Assembly (NCBI RefSeq): GCF_052324685.1 | Contig: NC_135212.1 | Coordinates: forward strand, 17,290,689-17,354,688 | DNA length: 64,000 nucleotides | Direction of reading: 5' to 3' | Origin: Brachyhypopomus gauderio | Taxonomy: Eukaryota; Chordata; Actinopteri; Gymnotiformes; Hypopomidae | Shown here: positions 49,812 through 60,748 of the stretch, in pieces | How positions within the stretch are numbered: position 1 is the stretch's first letter | Layout of the letters: each line of letters begins with the position of its first letter | Translations under genes and position numbers: made by a program | Notes under the pieces: generated by a model | What the model was told of the DNA's origin: nothing | The model's database searches: none | Seen by the model: the letters and a program-made list of their open reading frames with translations, nothing else

Positions 49812-51686
49812 CAGGGGCGTTGCCTGGGTATGGAAAGATCCGGGGCTCAGCCCAATTTTTTTATATATATATTTAACAAAGGGTGCACAAATTCTGCAGA
49901 ATGACTGTTGGTGACCTAAAGATAGGGAGCTTTTACTAAAAGACATGGACCAGGTATATTCCATCAGTACATCCATTCCTCAATAAAGTATGAAAAACAG
50001 TATGTCAACAATGGATTTCATGCAACTGTGTAATAATGTAAACAATTCACTTGTTTCTAAATTGTTCTTTTACCTTTTATGACAAACTGAAACAAATTAT
50101 TGAAAGACATATTAATAATTATTAGTGCTAAGGGGTCTACACAATTAATACTCTTTAAGAATTACTTATTATCTATCCTGTATGTTTTTGCAGTCTTTCT
50201 TCTCCTAACCTGTTCTTTCTTTAGATCAGTCCAGTCCTGATCAGTTCAGTTCATTTCAGGTCTCTCCACATTTCATATATCTTCGCTCTCCACCCTCTCG
50301 TCTACCCTGTTAAATAGTAATTCAGGAAAGCATGCTTAAAATAAAGCTGGAAACAATATTTTAAATACAAAAGACTGCTAAAACAAACTACATCTGGCAT
50401 TATTTTGCTAGTCTTCATACTAAAAACGTGTATTTTATTAATAATGTGTTTATTAAGCATTGTTTTCCATACCACTTGTATTGTCTTCTCCCATCTCCTC
50501 TCCTCTCCAGTTCTATTCTGTTCTCCTCTCCTGTTGTCTGTTCTCCTCTCTAGTCCTCTGCTCTCCTCTCCTGTTGTCTGTTCTCCTCTCCAGTTCTCTC
50601 CTCTCAAGTTCTCTTTGTTTGTATTAGGAAATAAATTACACCACAATACTTGAGATTTGAACAAACTCTAACAAACCCTAACCCTCAACTATTAAAAGTA
50701 AATTATTTTTTACAACATTCATTCATTTATGCATATTCTAAAGTTTTCTTTTAAAAGCACTTGATAAAGTAAGTGGTGATATGCTGTGCTGTGTAAACTC
50801 AATAAAGGATTGTTTATTAGTTGATCAGTTGGCTCCAGTGGAAAACACAATTTTAGGGCAGTGACCAGGGTTAAGAAACTGCTTTAAACTACCATCATAA
50901 AGTATTGTACTAAATTTTGACTATCCACAACGTCCACCTTCTAGCTAACTAGTTAACTGCTAGTTAACTAAATGGATTTTCATTCATTATAGCTTACAGT
51001 CCTACAATCCTAAATTATTAAACACAATTTGAAAATGAAATAGTTATTAGCTTATCAGGTACATCAGGGCATGTTGAACATACTATAACTATAGCTATAA
51101 CATAAATAGCTATATAAGTTTTTTTTCCCTCAAACCTTCACTACCTAAGCTATCTAGGTTAACTAGCTAGATAGGTTAACTAACTAGGTTAGCTAACTAA
51201 TTCCGAAGCTGACTTGTGACAAGCTGCATTTTTATTAAGCACACAGTGGGTTTGATATGTGTGTTTCGATTCGGAGACGTGTGTTTTTAACCAGCTATCA
51301 GATAGCTCCACAAACAATGTCATCACAGTTTACATAGTTAACTCCCGTTACCTTTCTCCTTGAAAAAACGCCGTATATCCATTTTCTTTCACCGTCAGCT
51401 ACCTGCAACCTGCTGCCAAAAATGGCTAGAGCGCATGCGCGCTCCTCCACGGGGGTGGGGGTGGGCTCTCCTCCGCGCCAGCAAAACCAGCAAGCTGATT
51501 GGCTGTTTCTACTGAAAGGCGGAACTTTATCCTTGAAGCGGCACTATGATTGGCGTTAAGAGATTTCCTATTCTCACAGCAGCATTGGCCTCCTCATTAA
51601 TAGTACAGCTGAGCGAAAAGGTTCGGGGCTACTGGATAATCATTCGGGGCTGAAGCCCCGGAAGCCCACCCCAGGTGACGCCCCTG
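49812..51686. mobile_element. hAT-type non-autonomous element (1875 bp)
   Basis: Ends CAGGGGCGTTGCCTGG and CCAGGTGACGCCCCTG are near-perfect inverted repeats with a perfect 8-bp target duplication GAACAAGC at 49804-49811 and 51687-51694. The interior is AT-rich with CTCCTCTCC-type and CTAACTAG-type simple repeats and no transposase frame. Confidence 0.93.
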
Positions 51687-51694
51687 GAACAAGC

Positions 51695-52283
51695 TAATGC
51701 ATTGAAGGTGAGAAGGCAGATTTGAGATTATACAGGATATAACTGGTAGCCAGGATAAGTGACGGGGTGAGTAAAACACCAATATTTTTAACAACAGGTG
51801 CAGTCTTAACATGCATATCATCAATACTCACAGAGACGGTGGACGATTCAGATGACTTAGAACCAACCAGTAAAACGTCAGTTTTTAATCAGGTGTTTAG
51901 GATGAGAAAGTTGTCATGCATCCAAATGTATAGAGAAACAGAAAGGGAAAGACAGAATGGCCATGGTGTGGATAGGGGCATGGGGAGAAGGGGGGTTGTG
52001 AGGTCAGGATGGGGTAACACTGATTGTAGCCAAGTACCAGGCTGGAGCTATTAGACATGCTGTTTGATGAGGGATGCTGGCATTATTATTGCATCCTTTG
52101 CATGTGCGCATATGCACACGCACACACAGATTACTGTCATAGGCACCTTTTAAAGCCCTTGTGTGTGCTCCATGTAAATGTCAATGCAGCAGCACAGATG
52201 TCAAATCACTAGTGGGGCATATGTAGATATTTACACTCAAATGTTTATTCCTGTAGCTATTCTCATAATACTTTCACTCCATA
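51695..52283. other. spacer between transposons
   Basis: No gene recognised. The open frames are short and lack splice signals. Confidence 0.5.
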
Positions 52284-53388
52284 TACACTGAATGGCTATT
52301 TTATTAAGGACAACTGCCCTTTCACAGTTAGAGCCTAGAGTGCAGCATAAAATCAGATGAGCATCCGTTTCAGTATGAATGCAAATTACAATGGGAAACA
52401 TCAAGTGATCAGAACAACTTTGAACAGGCAAGGTCATCAGTGCTGGACTAGCCAGGACCAGTATTTCAAAAACTGTCAACCTTGTGGGGTTCTGTCATGC
52501 AGCACTATTGAGACTATACTGAGAATGGTGCAGGAGAACATCCAGCAAAAGGAGATACTGGGGACGTAAACAACGTCTTGATGAAAGAGCCCAGAGGAGG
52601 ACATCAAGAGTCATTTTGAGGAACAGGTGGTGCAGTCAAGAAAACGTTGGCCAAATATAACGCTGGTGCTCCAGCTAACATATCTCCTTAGCACAGATGG
52701 GCTACAACAGCATGGTCAGTTTGAATGCCATAGCTGTCTAAGGGAAAGAGAAAGGCAAGGTTCCAAAAGATTGGTCACTGGATAAAAGACTAGGCAATGA
52801 GCAGTGGAGTCGCATGAATCCAGATTTATGTTTCACCATGCTGATGGAAGGCTCAGAATTTGGAGCAAATAGCATGAATTTATAGCAGAAGTCCTTCCGG
52901 TCAGGTAGCAACAATTTAAGCTGGTGCAGATGGAGAATGGTGTGGAGAATGTTTTCTTGACATTCTCTTGGTCTGCTGGTACCTATGGATGGATGTTTTG
53001 GACAGTAGAGCTTACCTAAGCATTGTAGCTGACCAAGTTCATCTCTACATGGTAGCTGTTTACCTATGACAGAAGGATTGTTTCAGGACAATACACCATG
53101 CCACAAGGTGCATTGCGTCATGGACTGGTTCCAGGAACACAGTAACAAATTGTCTCGACTTCCCTGGCCTTCACAGTCCCCAGTTCTTAATCCTATAGAG
53201 CATCTCTGAGACAAGGTAGATGGGCTCTTCTACCTCCATCTAATATGCGGCAACTGCAAGAAGATGTAGCTGTCCGCATGGGGCAAAATTCCTGCAGACT
53301 GATTTCAACATGGAATCTATGCCATGATAAATTGTCCTGAAGTCAAACACACTTCTGGATGTCTCTAATAAAGTGGCCATTCAATGTA
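52284..53388 (+). mobile_element. near full-length decayed Tc1-like transposon (1105 bp)
   Basis: Inverted ends TACACTGAATGGCTATTTTATTA and TAATAAAGTGGCCATTCAATGTA with TA at the borders. The internal + strand order of blocks follows a Tc1 transposase gene (AACTTTGAACAGGCAAGGTC, CAGTATTTCAAAAACTG, CAATACACCATGCCACAAGG, CCTATAGAGCATCTCTG), but the frame is broken by many stops and shifts. The length is close to that of an intact Tc1. Confidence 0.88.
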
Positions 53389-54238
53389 TTTGTGTGTGTG
53401 AGAGACAAAGAGAGGAAGGGAAAGTAAGTGAGAGAGAAAGAATATACATCCACTAAGAACAATCCCCCCAAACCAGAGAAGCAGAAAGAGCACACCCTTT
53501 ACGCAGTTTCACAATGAAGTCCACCTAAAACGGCAGACTGTGTGTGTGTGTGTGTGTAGAGCAGGCATTTCCCCGCAGCTCCTACCAACGCTTTTCCAGT
53601 TGAAGACCTGCAGGAATGATTCTGAACGGGTTTGAAATTTTGACCTGTTGTTTGCAGCAGCAGAGGTCATTAAGGCAGGTGGTTAACAGTTTAAACCTGG
53701 CCCAAGGGCACCAATTTGTCTATGTGAATGATGAATCCTTCAGCCTTACTAAGGTTAGGTATGGTGTCCCACAAGGGTCAGTGCTTGGCCCTCTGCTTTT
53801 TTCTCTACTTGCTCTATGGCTTGGTGCCATAATCCACAAGAAAGGCATCAGGTTTCATTCCTATGCTGATTTCAACTCACACTCTTAATGTGGACAGCTG
53901 TTTATTTCATCCATCCACAAATATAAAAATCCTAGGTGTCATCTTGGATTCTGAGTTACCAGTTGATGAAATATCAGAACAGCTTTCTTCCACTTAAATA
54001 ATATTACCAGACTGCAGAAGATAACCCTTAAAGAGGCTGCGATGCTCCTCCATGCCTTCATAACCTCTAGGCCGAACTACTGTAATGCTCTTCTAGCTGG
54101 CTGTTATAGTAAATCCCTAAATAGGATCCAACTGGTCTAGAATGCAGCACCCAGAGTTCTCACTTGAATCAGAAAATTCAAGCACATTACTTCTATTTAT
54201 TTGTCATGCACTGACTATCAGTTAAATTCCATATTGAC

Positions 54239-55488
54239 TAGAGGTGTGCCAAAAAATCGATTCATATATCAAAAATCGATTCTCATTTACTACGAGTCAG
54301 AATCGGTTTTAAATGTCCCAAAATCGATTCTAAGTCGTGGTGAAGTCTCGCGTTACGTAATTACAAAATTACGCGAGACTTTACGCAGCAGACTCTGGGA
54401 CACACTCATGTGCGGAAAAGTTTCAAAACAAATCGAGGAAAGAGATATTCAACCTGTCCCATCTTCATTTAAGGCAAAAATATGGATTCATTTTGGTTTT
54501 TACCGAATGCCAGGGAAGACCGAACTTGACACAATGTAGCTCGTGTGCAAGGCTTGTGTAACGCGGTGAGCACGGGAACGTACACACCGCGTGAAATAAT
54601 ATGGTGGACCCAAGTGCCGTTTGACACAGTGTGCCCAAGTGCCGTTTTGTCAAATGTATTAGCGAGAGGGAAACGCGCACAGCGACCCAGAACGAACAAA
54701 CAAAACAATGCGGAATACTCAACGCGCAAAAGAATAGAAAGAAAAACCATGAGGGCACGGAATAAATAGAAAATACAACGGGTGGAAAATAACACTCAAC
54801 CGCAGAGAGACGGGAGAAAGAAGCAAAATAACAACAGTAACTAAAAAACAGCGCAGATAAATGCAACGCGAAAATGAAACCAAGGATGCCAGCAGAAGTG
54901 ACTGGCAAAAAACGCCGCAGCAAAATAAAACCCTTCCCAAAAATAAAGGCAAAACGGATAGGAAGAAATACAGGATTGGGAAAACTTGAGATGGGTCAGG
55001 AAGCGAGATAGATACTCAAATAAGTAAAGAGAAACTTATCCAGTCATAACAGAGAGAGGTGGCGAGACACAATTTAACGCGAAGCAACCACAGAGAAAGC
55101 AGACTGGCTGAGAACATACGGTTACACCAGTATAGTCTGGGACTGACTCTGGTGACCCTAGCGACGGCTGGGGGAACTGCATCCGAGCCAGCCCTGACAG
55201 CTTGCAAAATGAAGCTCAAGAATTTTGGTAACACAACAAAAAGCATTTTATTTTACCAAATCACATTATTTTTGTTAATTAAAAGTGAAAGACACTTTAT
55301 TTTCTGTATTTGTCATTCTGTCTTGCAAAGAACACTGTAGATCATGCAGATTTTATAGACTGAAGCAGAAATCTTTATAAATCAAATCGTTTTTTGAATC
55401 GAAAATTGTTTTTAATCGAAAATCGATTTTTAATCCCCAAAATTGGAATCGAATCGAATCGTGAGATAGTAAACGATTCCCACCCCTA
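54239..55488 (+). mobile_element. hAT-type element inserted in the L2 LINE
   Basis: Ends TAGAGGTGTGCC and CCCACCCCTA with a perfect 8-bp target duplication ATATTGAC (54231-54238 and 55489-55496). Repeated AATCGATT motifs fill both ends. The inner frame at 54430-54540 (AKIWIHFGFY) looks like the start of a hAT BED domain, interrupted by a solo LTR. Without that LTR the element would be about 0.6 kb. Confidence 0.92.
54557..55199. mobile_element. solo LTR (643 bp) inside the hAT element
   Basis: Begins TGTAACGCGG and ends CCCTGACA, so it has TG...CA termini, with a perfect 5-bp target duplication GCTTG (54552-54556 and 55200-55204). Only one LTR is present and no internal retroelement genes, the expected product of recombination between two LTRs. 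An AATAAA at about 54761 could be its polyadenylation signal on the + strand. The family is not identified. Confidence 0.85.
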
Positions 55489-56599
55489 ATATTGACTATA
55501 AAGTACTTTTGATGTATAACGCTCTAAAATGGCTGCCCCCCCTGTATAACAGAGAGCTTATTGAACCCTACAACCCTGCATGTACCCTTTGCGCACAAGG
55601 CGATGGCATGCTGATGCTTGAATAAGAATAAATAAATAAATAAAACAGCAGCAGCGTGTAGCAAATCATTGTCCTTTAACGGCACCCTAATGATGAGATA
55701 CACTTCCTTCCTCAGCAGAGGATTCAGACACACTCAATATTTAAAACTAGACTTAAAACTTCTGTTTGCACAAGCCTTTGGTTAGCATACCAAGCTTATG
55801 CAATGCTGTCGTAAATGTTAATCTGACCTGTACACATCTTTTTAAGTATTATGTTGTCACATCCATTGCTAGTCTAAACTATAATAAAATTGAAATAAAA
55901 GAAACAAAATAAAATCTCTGTATTGTCTTCGCCATCTTTGGATTACGATCCTTACCTCAAAACCAGACCCTGATTCATCTTCAACCCTGAACCGAGATGG
56001 GTCATAGCATAATCAGGTGCAATCCAGCCGAGGCAGAGCCTCCCCACCCACCTGTTTCTGGACCAGTCTCTACCACCATGAGGTGATTTGCTGCTGCATG
56101 CCTGATGAAGGAAACCCTTGACCTTCCTGAGTTGGCCTTCCACCAGAATTGGCCTTGAACACATTAAGTCTGAAGTGAGCAAATTACATGGCAATAGAGG
56201 ATTTAGTGGTCAATGTAATGCTCCCATGTTGCTGTGATCATTATTCCCATTCATGTTTAATATCTTCAGTTCATGTCATGGTTCTTTTTGAGGTTTCTTC
56301 ATCTCAGCCTCAGGTGGTATTTCCTCACCACTGATGATGCCACTGGCTTGCTCTACTGGGGCCTGGACCCAGACACAAACATGTGACAACATCTGTTGTA
56401 AAAAGCGCTATGTAAATAAACTTCGCTTGTTTGCTTAATCAACAAATACCAGCTCTGTGTTGAATTCACTACATCCAAAATTCACAACATTTTGTCCCAT
56501 GCTATATTTTTCTCTTTTCAGCACCCTTTGCTTTTTTGTATAGGCCTACCCTTCAGATCCGATCAATGTATTTTCCTCTATGATGAGTCTGGGAGTGGT

Positions 56600-56690
56600 G
56601 CCCCTGTAAGCTCTCGTGATACAGTAGATAAAGCAGGGTATACCACCAAGGTCTTGAGTTCGATCCCTGTGCAGCACATATGATGCCACA
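56600..56690 (+). repeat. tRNA-like segment, probable SINE head
   Basis: Contains GCTCTCGTGATACAGTAGAT and box B GAGTTCGATCCC. It is too diverged and too poorly folded by eye to be a functional tRNA gene. Confidence 0.5.
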
Positions 56691-56780
56691 ATAATAAATT
56701 CATGCAAGTCACTCTAGATATGAACATCAGCCAAATGCAAAATTCCAGCTCTGCCAGTGCTGAGGGGATACTGGATCCAA

Positions 56781-56906
56781 GCCCAGCTGAGGTGACTGGA
56801 TTTATCAGACACAGCCAAACGAGCCCAGCTGAGGTGACAGGATTTAACAGACACAGCCAAACGAGCCCAGATGAGGTGACTGGATTTAACAGACCATGGC
56901 CAGATG
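56781..56906. repeat. 42-bp minisatellite, three copies
   Basis: Copies start at 56781, 56823 and 56865 (GCCCAGCTGAGGTGACTGGA and variants). The period is a multiple of three, so an open frame with a 14-residue repeat appears, but nothing else supports a gene. Confidence 0.92.
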
Positions 56907-56909
56907 TTT

Positions 56910-58960
56910 TTTCCTCCGAGAGCACTCTTCTCTGGGCTCAAGTACAGGGGCATCTTGCCAGGCTGCATCTATTAACACCAAAAACAGCTATGTGAGGTAA
57001 ACAACAGAATCACATAAGTAATCCACAGCACTCATTGCGATCTTTAAAAATCGAGTCGGCCGTCATGTGAGCCTCTCAAGGAATCCTGGGAGATGCGGCA
57101 GGTCGAAGCCAAGAGGTGAAGAGGTTATTAATTCTTGCTAACAGCCCCACAAATAAAGGAGCCATTGACTCACATGTGAACAGGAGCAGCATACTCCCAC
57201 AGTTCTCATCCAGCATGGGAGTGGGTGTGGTGTGTGTGTGTGTGTGTCTCTCTCTCAAGGGTACTGAGGCCCAATACAAACCTACCTATCCATCGGGCTA
57301 CACAAAACCAGCCAGATGAGACTAGCTAGAGCAACACCAGCCAGACACCCAGACATACCGCAAAACATACTGAAATCAAAGCAACTTTGTACATTAGAGC
57401 CAGAACTATTTTAGGGAGACATGCTGCTGATTGTAAAGGAGCCATTTTGTTTTGGGTCAGATGTGCCACAACAGAAGAGAATCAGGACTCAGGACTTTAT
57501 CAGCACACCTTAAATAGATTTTAAAGAACAGCCACAATTTCTGCTTTAGCACCTCCAAACACATCTCCTTTAGTGCTTGGAACATCAAGGTGCAGTTTAT
57601 GCTATGGGCACCCATGTCATGTACATATATACTAAAAAAAACACTGCAAACCTCAGTAAACTGCGCATTACAATCTGCATATTTCTTCCTGTTTAGACCA
57701 CTTTGAGTTGCCACCAGCTGCCAATGAAATCAACAGTAATAATTAAATATTTAAAATGTTATTACAATTCCTCTCTTGTAGCAGAAACCCACAGATACTG
57801 CTGCACTTTTCCACTGCTGAGTTGACCAACACTGTCCTGTTTCTGATCAGATATTCTGCCTTTGCTTTGTTGCCAGGTAGATGCTCTTATAGTTTATACT
57901 GTTGCTGGGAAGAGGAGCTGTATTTTGTAATATTAATACTGACTACATTCCAATAATTTTTTTACAGTCTCTGTCTGCTCTTGAGAACAGTTTTTCACCC
58001 TATTCTCTCTCTCTCTATCCATCTATCCGTGGGCTCGTTCTTGTGCGCTTGCATTTCACCGACACGTACGCAGAGCAGCAGGACAAACTTGCGGGTTTCA
58101 CACAGCCACGGTGAAATGTGGTCGCATGTCGAGTATCATCGGCCTGTGGTGTGAACCCTGGAGTGCCCTTCTCGTCCCTGCACATTCCGCTTACAAAATA
58201 AGATGTTCTAGAGGACATCCGCACCTCGGACATGCTACCTCACACTCCTTCACCATCCTGACTCCAACCCTTACAGGTGACGCAAAGATAGTGTTTAGCA
58301 TCATTACACAAACAACATTAAACGAGTTGTCTATTTAATGGGTTATAAATTGCGTCGACAGTAAGGAAACTAAACCATATATTGCTAAATTAGTAAGACA
58401 CCGACAGCCATTTGTTAGTTTGTATCCGCAAACGATAATAACATTTGACTGGATTAGTGAACCCGAGCGCCATCTGAATGTGTTTGAATGTTCCGGACAG
58501 CGTTTAAGAGGCGTTTAACGGACCTGATGGAGCAGGTACCCACGATATGCACGAAATACACGAAATAACATCTATACTGATGGAGCAGGTACCCACATAT
58601 CCACCAAACAACATCGACTTAACATAACAGCTTTGTACAAATAAAAGACGATTCGCTTCAAATGTTGGTCAGATTAAATATACGCAGTTGATTAACGTCC
58701 AGGTGTGTGCGCGCGAGAGTGGAGGGCGCTTCCCCCACACTACTGAAACTACGAGGTGTCATTTTACTCCAGTTTAACTACATTTACATGTATTTTATTT
58801 TAGTGTGAAGCTGTTACCGTGTGTTTACTATCCATAGTTTACACGGGTAAGAAATACATCAATCATGGGGTTCCAATTATTACAGTTATTACTATCACAC
58901 TATCAAATGCCACTATCATGGCATTTAAATGATTTGTATTCTGTATTTCCACCGTATGTG
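56910..58960. other. intergenic, no gene seen
   Basis: No exon recognised. Short GT repeat near 57227-57247. The last part approaches the PDCD10/SERPINI1 promoter side. Confidence 0.45.
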
Positions 58961-58971
58961 GAAGGAAAACC

Positions 58972-59175
58972 GTGAGCGACCCTTACCGTGTGGCTTGAGT
59001 AGGTGGAGCAGGTGGTGTAGGCGCTCCTCACTACGCCGTGAAGCTGGAGTAGGTGATGTAGGTGGTGTAGGTGCTCCTCCCTGCTGTCCTTCAGTACGTC
59101 GTGTTTGTGTGGTAGGTGGAGTAGGTGGTGTAGGTGATGGAGGCGCTCCTCACTACGCCGTGGCAGGTCGCTCAC
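58972..59175. repeat. imperfect repeat block bounded by an inverted 9-mer
   Basis: GTGAGCGAC at 58972-58980 mirrors GTCGCTCAC at 59167-59175. Between them GTAGGTGGTGTAGG-type repeats and CGCTCCTCACTACGCCGTG (twice) recur in three diverged units of about 65 bases. A - strand frame through it is repeat-derived. Confidence 0.75.
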
Positions 59176-59429
59176 GCTGTTATATTTTCACATGTGGTCC
59201 ATCCCTCTTAGTTCTGATTGGTCTAGTCCTGCACTGCTGTGCACTCACAGGTACTTAATAACAAATTATGTCATTTCATCAGTGAAATTTCTTGGCTGCT
59301 TTGCTCATTTTAACTTTGGCCATTTTATTTTGACAGCAACCATGCGCGTCTATATAAACCGTTAAACGGATAAGAGAAAGATGACAATGTAGAAACGGTG
59401 ATTTGTTAAGCTGGGCATCAATCATGTAG

Positions 59430-59661
59430 CTCGCTCGCCAATCAAAAGCTGATCTGGGAATTGTAGTCTTTTCTTAACACGCAGCGCACGTTCTCCACTG
59501 CCAAAAAGACTACAATCCGGCGCGCCCTCGCCGCGCGTTCACGGCCCGTCGCCTGATTGGTCAGGCAGAACACTTCCGCCTTTATCCAGACGGCGAATAT
59601 TCGAAGTTGAGGAGATAATCGCCAGAATCAGGAGATTCGACCACCTCCCCACACACAGCAG
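59430..59661. promoter_or_regulatory. CpG-rich promoter of PDCD10, probably bidirectional
   Basis: CTGGGAATTGTAGT (59454-59467), the reverse of ACTACAATTCCCAG, matches the ZNF143/THAP11 binding motif. A second, partial copy ACTACAATCC lies on the opposite strand at 59509-59518. CCAAT at 59438-59442 and an inverted CCAAT at 59556-59560 flank a CGCG-rich core. Divergent pairs of these motifs are typical of bidirectional promoters. Confidence 0.7.
59600..59661 (+). other. pdcd10: probable 5' non-coding exon of PDCD10
   Basis: Ends CACACAGCAG before a donor GTACGAG at 59662. It precedes the coding exon by about 3.4 kb. The transcription start is not determined; the left edge given is nominal. 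Confidence 0.5.
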
Positions 59662-60203
59662 GTACGAGATGTTCGCTTTAATCTTCTAGTTAGCGAGATG
59701 GGCTGTTTACTAATGTAGTAAATAACAGTTCTGACATGATGGCTTTACTGTAGATTTGCTAACCACACGTTTGTATTAGCTAGCTTAGTGCTGCTACTTC
59801 ATAATAACACAGATTTCACTATAACAATATAAGAAATGTCAGAGGTAGATATTAAATCCGTAGCGCCACAGAAACAGCCGGGTTCAGTTATGCTAACGTG
59901 GCTAACTTCATTCAATACTGAACTACAACGTTAAATAAATGAAAGGCCAGCTAGGCTAGCTGACAGGCGCCGGCCTACACCAGGAACGAGCGGACCAACT
60001 TCTCCGTTTGGCGGTGGTGCATGACCAAATGAAGATAACTGGAACTGTCGATGAAATCTGAGAAATACAATGATATTCTGTTTCTGTGGTTTAAATGAAT
60101 GTTGAAAAAGATAGTAAACTAATGGTTTATTTGCTAGAACGGTCGTGAATCAATGACTGCTAACGAACAACTAGCTCGCATCACCCTGAACAACTACACC
60201 ACT

Positions 60204-60500
60204 AGCTACACCAGTGTCTCTAGTTATGTAGTTATGTCACCACCACCCTGATCTTATACCAGCTACACCAGTGTCTCTAGTTATGTAGTTATTTCACCAC
60301 CACTCTGATCTTATACCAACTACTGGTTTCTCTCTAGTTATGTAGTTATGTCACCATCACCCTGATCTTATACCAGCTACATCAGTGTCTCTCTAGTTAT
60401 GTAATTATATCCCCATCACTCTGATCTTATACCAGCTACACCAGTGTCTCTCTAGTTATGTAGATATGTCACCATGTCTAGTTATGTCGCTAGTTATGTC
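60204..60500. repeat. 57-59 bp minisatellite in PDCD10 intron 1
   Basis: Five copies start at 60204, 60261, 60318, 60375 and 60434. Each contains CTAGTTATGTAGTTATGTCA-like sequence and CTGATCTTATACC. Confidence 0.93.
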
Positions 60501-60748
60501 TAATTTATAATGACTAGTGTACTATGCTAGCTAGTTTTCTAGCTGCCGCTAGGTAGCCAGCTCGGGCAGAATAACTTTCAGCATAGATGCGGATGAACTA
60601 CTGAGCAGTGGCGGATTATTAGTCAGTCAGTATATCAACATTAAGTAAAGAAAAGATAAACATTCAAAATGTAACTATTTAGCCAGCGATGTTAGCGAAT
60701 TTATACTTTTTATATGATCTGCTAATCTAGTTCCGAAACAGTCCTGAG

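Larger units (their letters stand above)
53615..56430 (+). mobile_element. degraded L2-type LINE with nested insertion
   Basis: The frame at 53616-53888 contains the reverse-transcriptase motif YGVPQGSVLGPLLF and a mutated catalytic box (YADF instead of YADD). Further broken C-terminal sequence runs to 54238 and resumes at 55489 after the nested hAT element. The 3' end near 56400-56425 has GCGCTATGTAAATAAA, the usual L2 tail. Confidence 0.82.

Noticed and set aside
54465..54952. 152-codon - strand frame
   Set aside because: It crosses the hAT/solo-LTR border and has no recognisable domain; it is a chance frame in transposon DNA.
56702..56995. 97-codon + frame with a 14-residue repeat
   Set aside because: Explained by the 42-bp minisatellite; there are no splice sites or homologs.
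58903..59175. - strand frame with repeated HLHHL motif
   Set aside because: It is created by the local GTAGGTGG-type repeat; no family match or splice-consistent neighbour.
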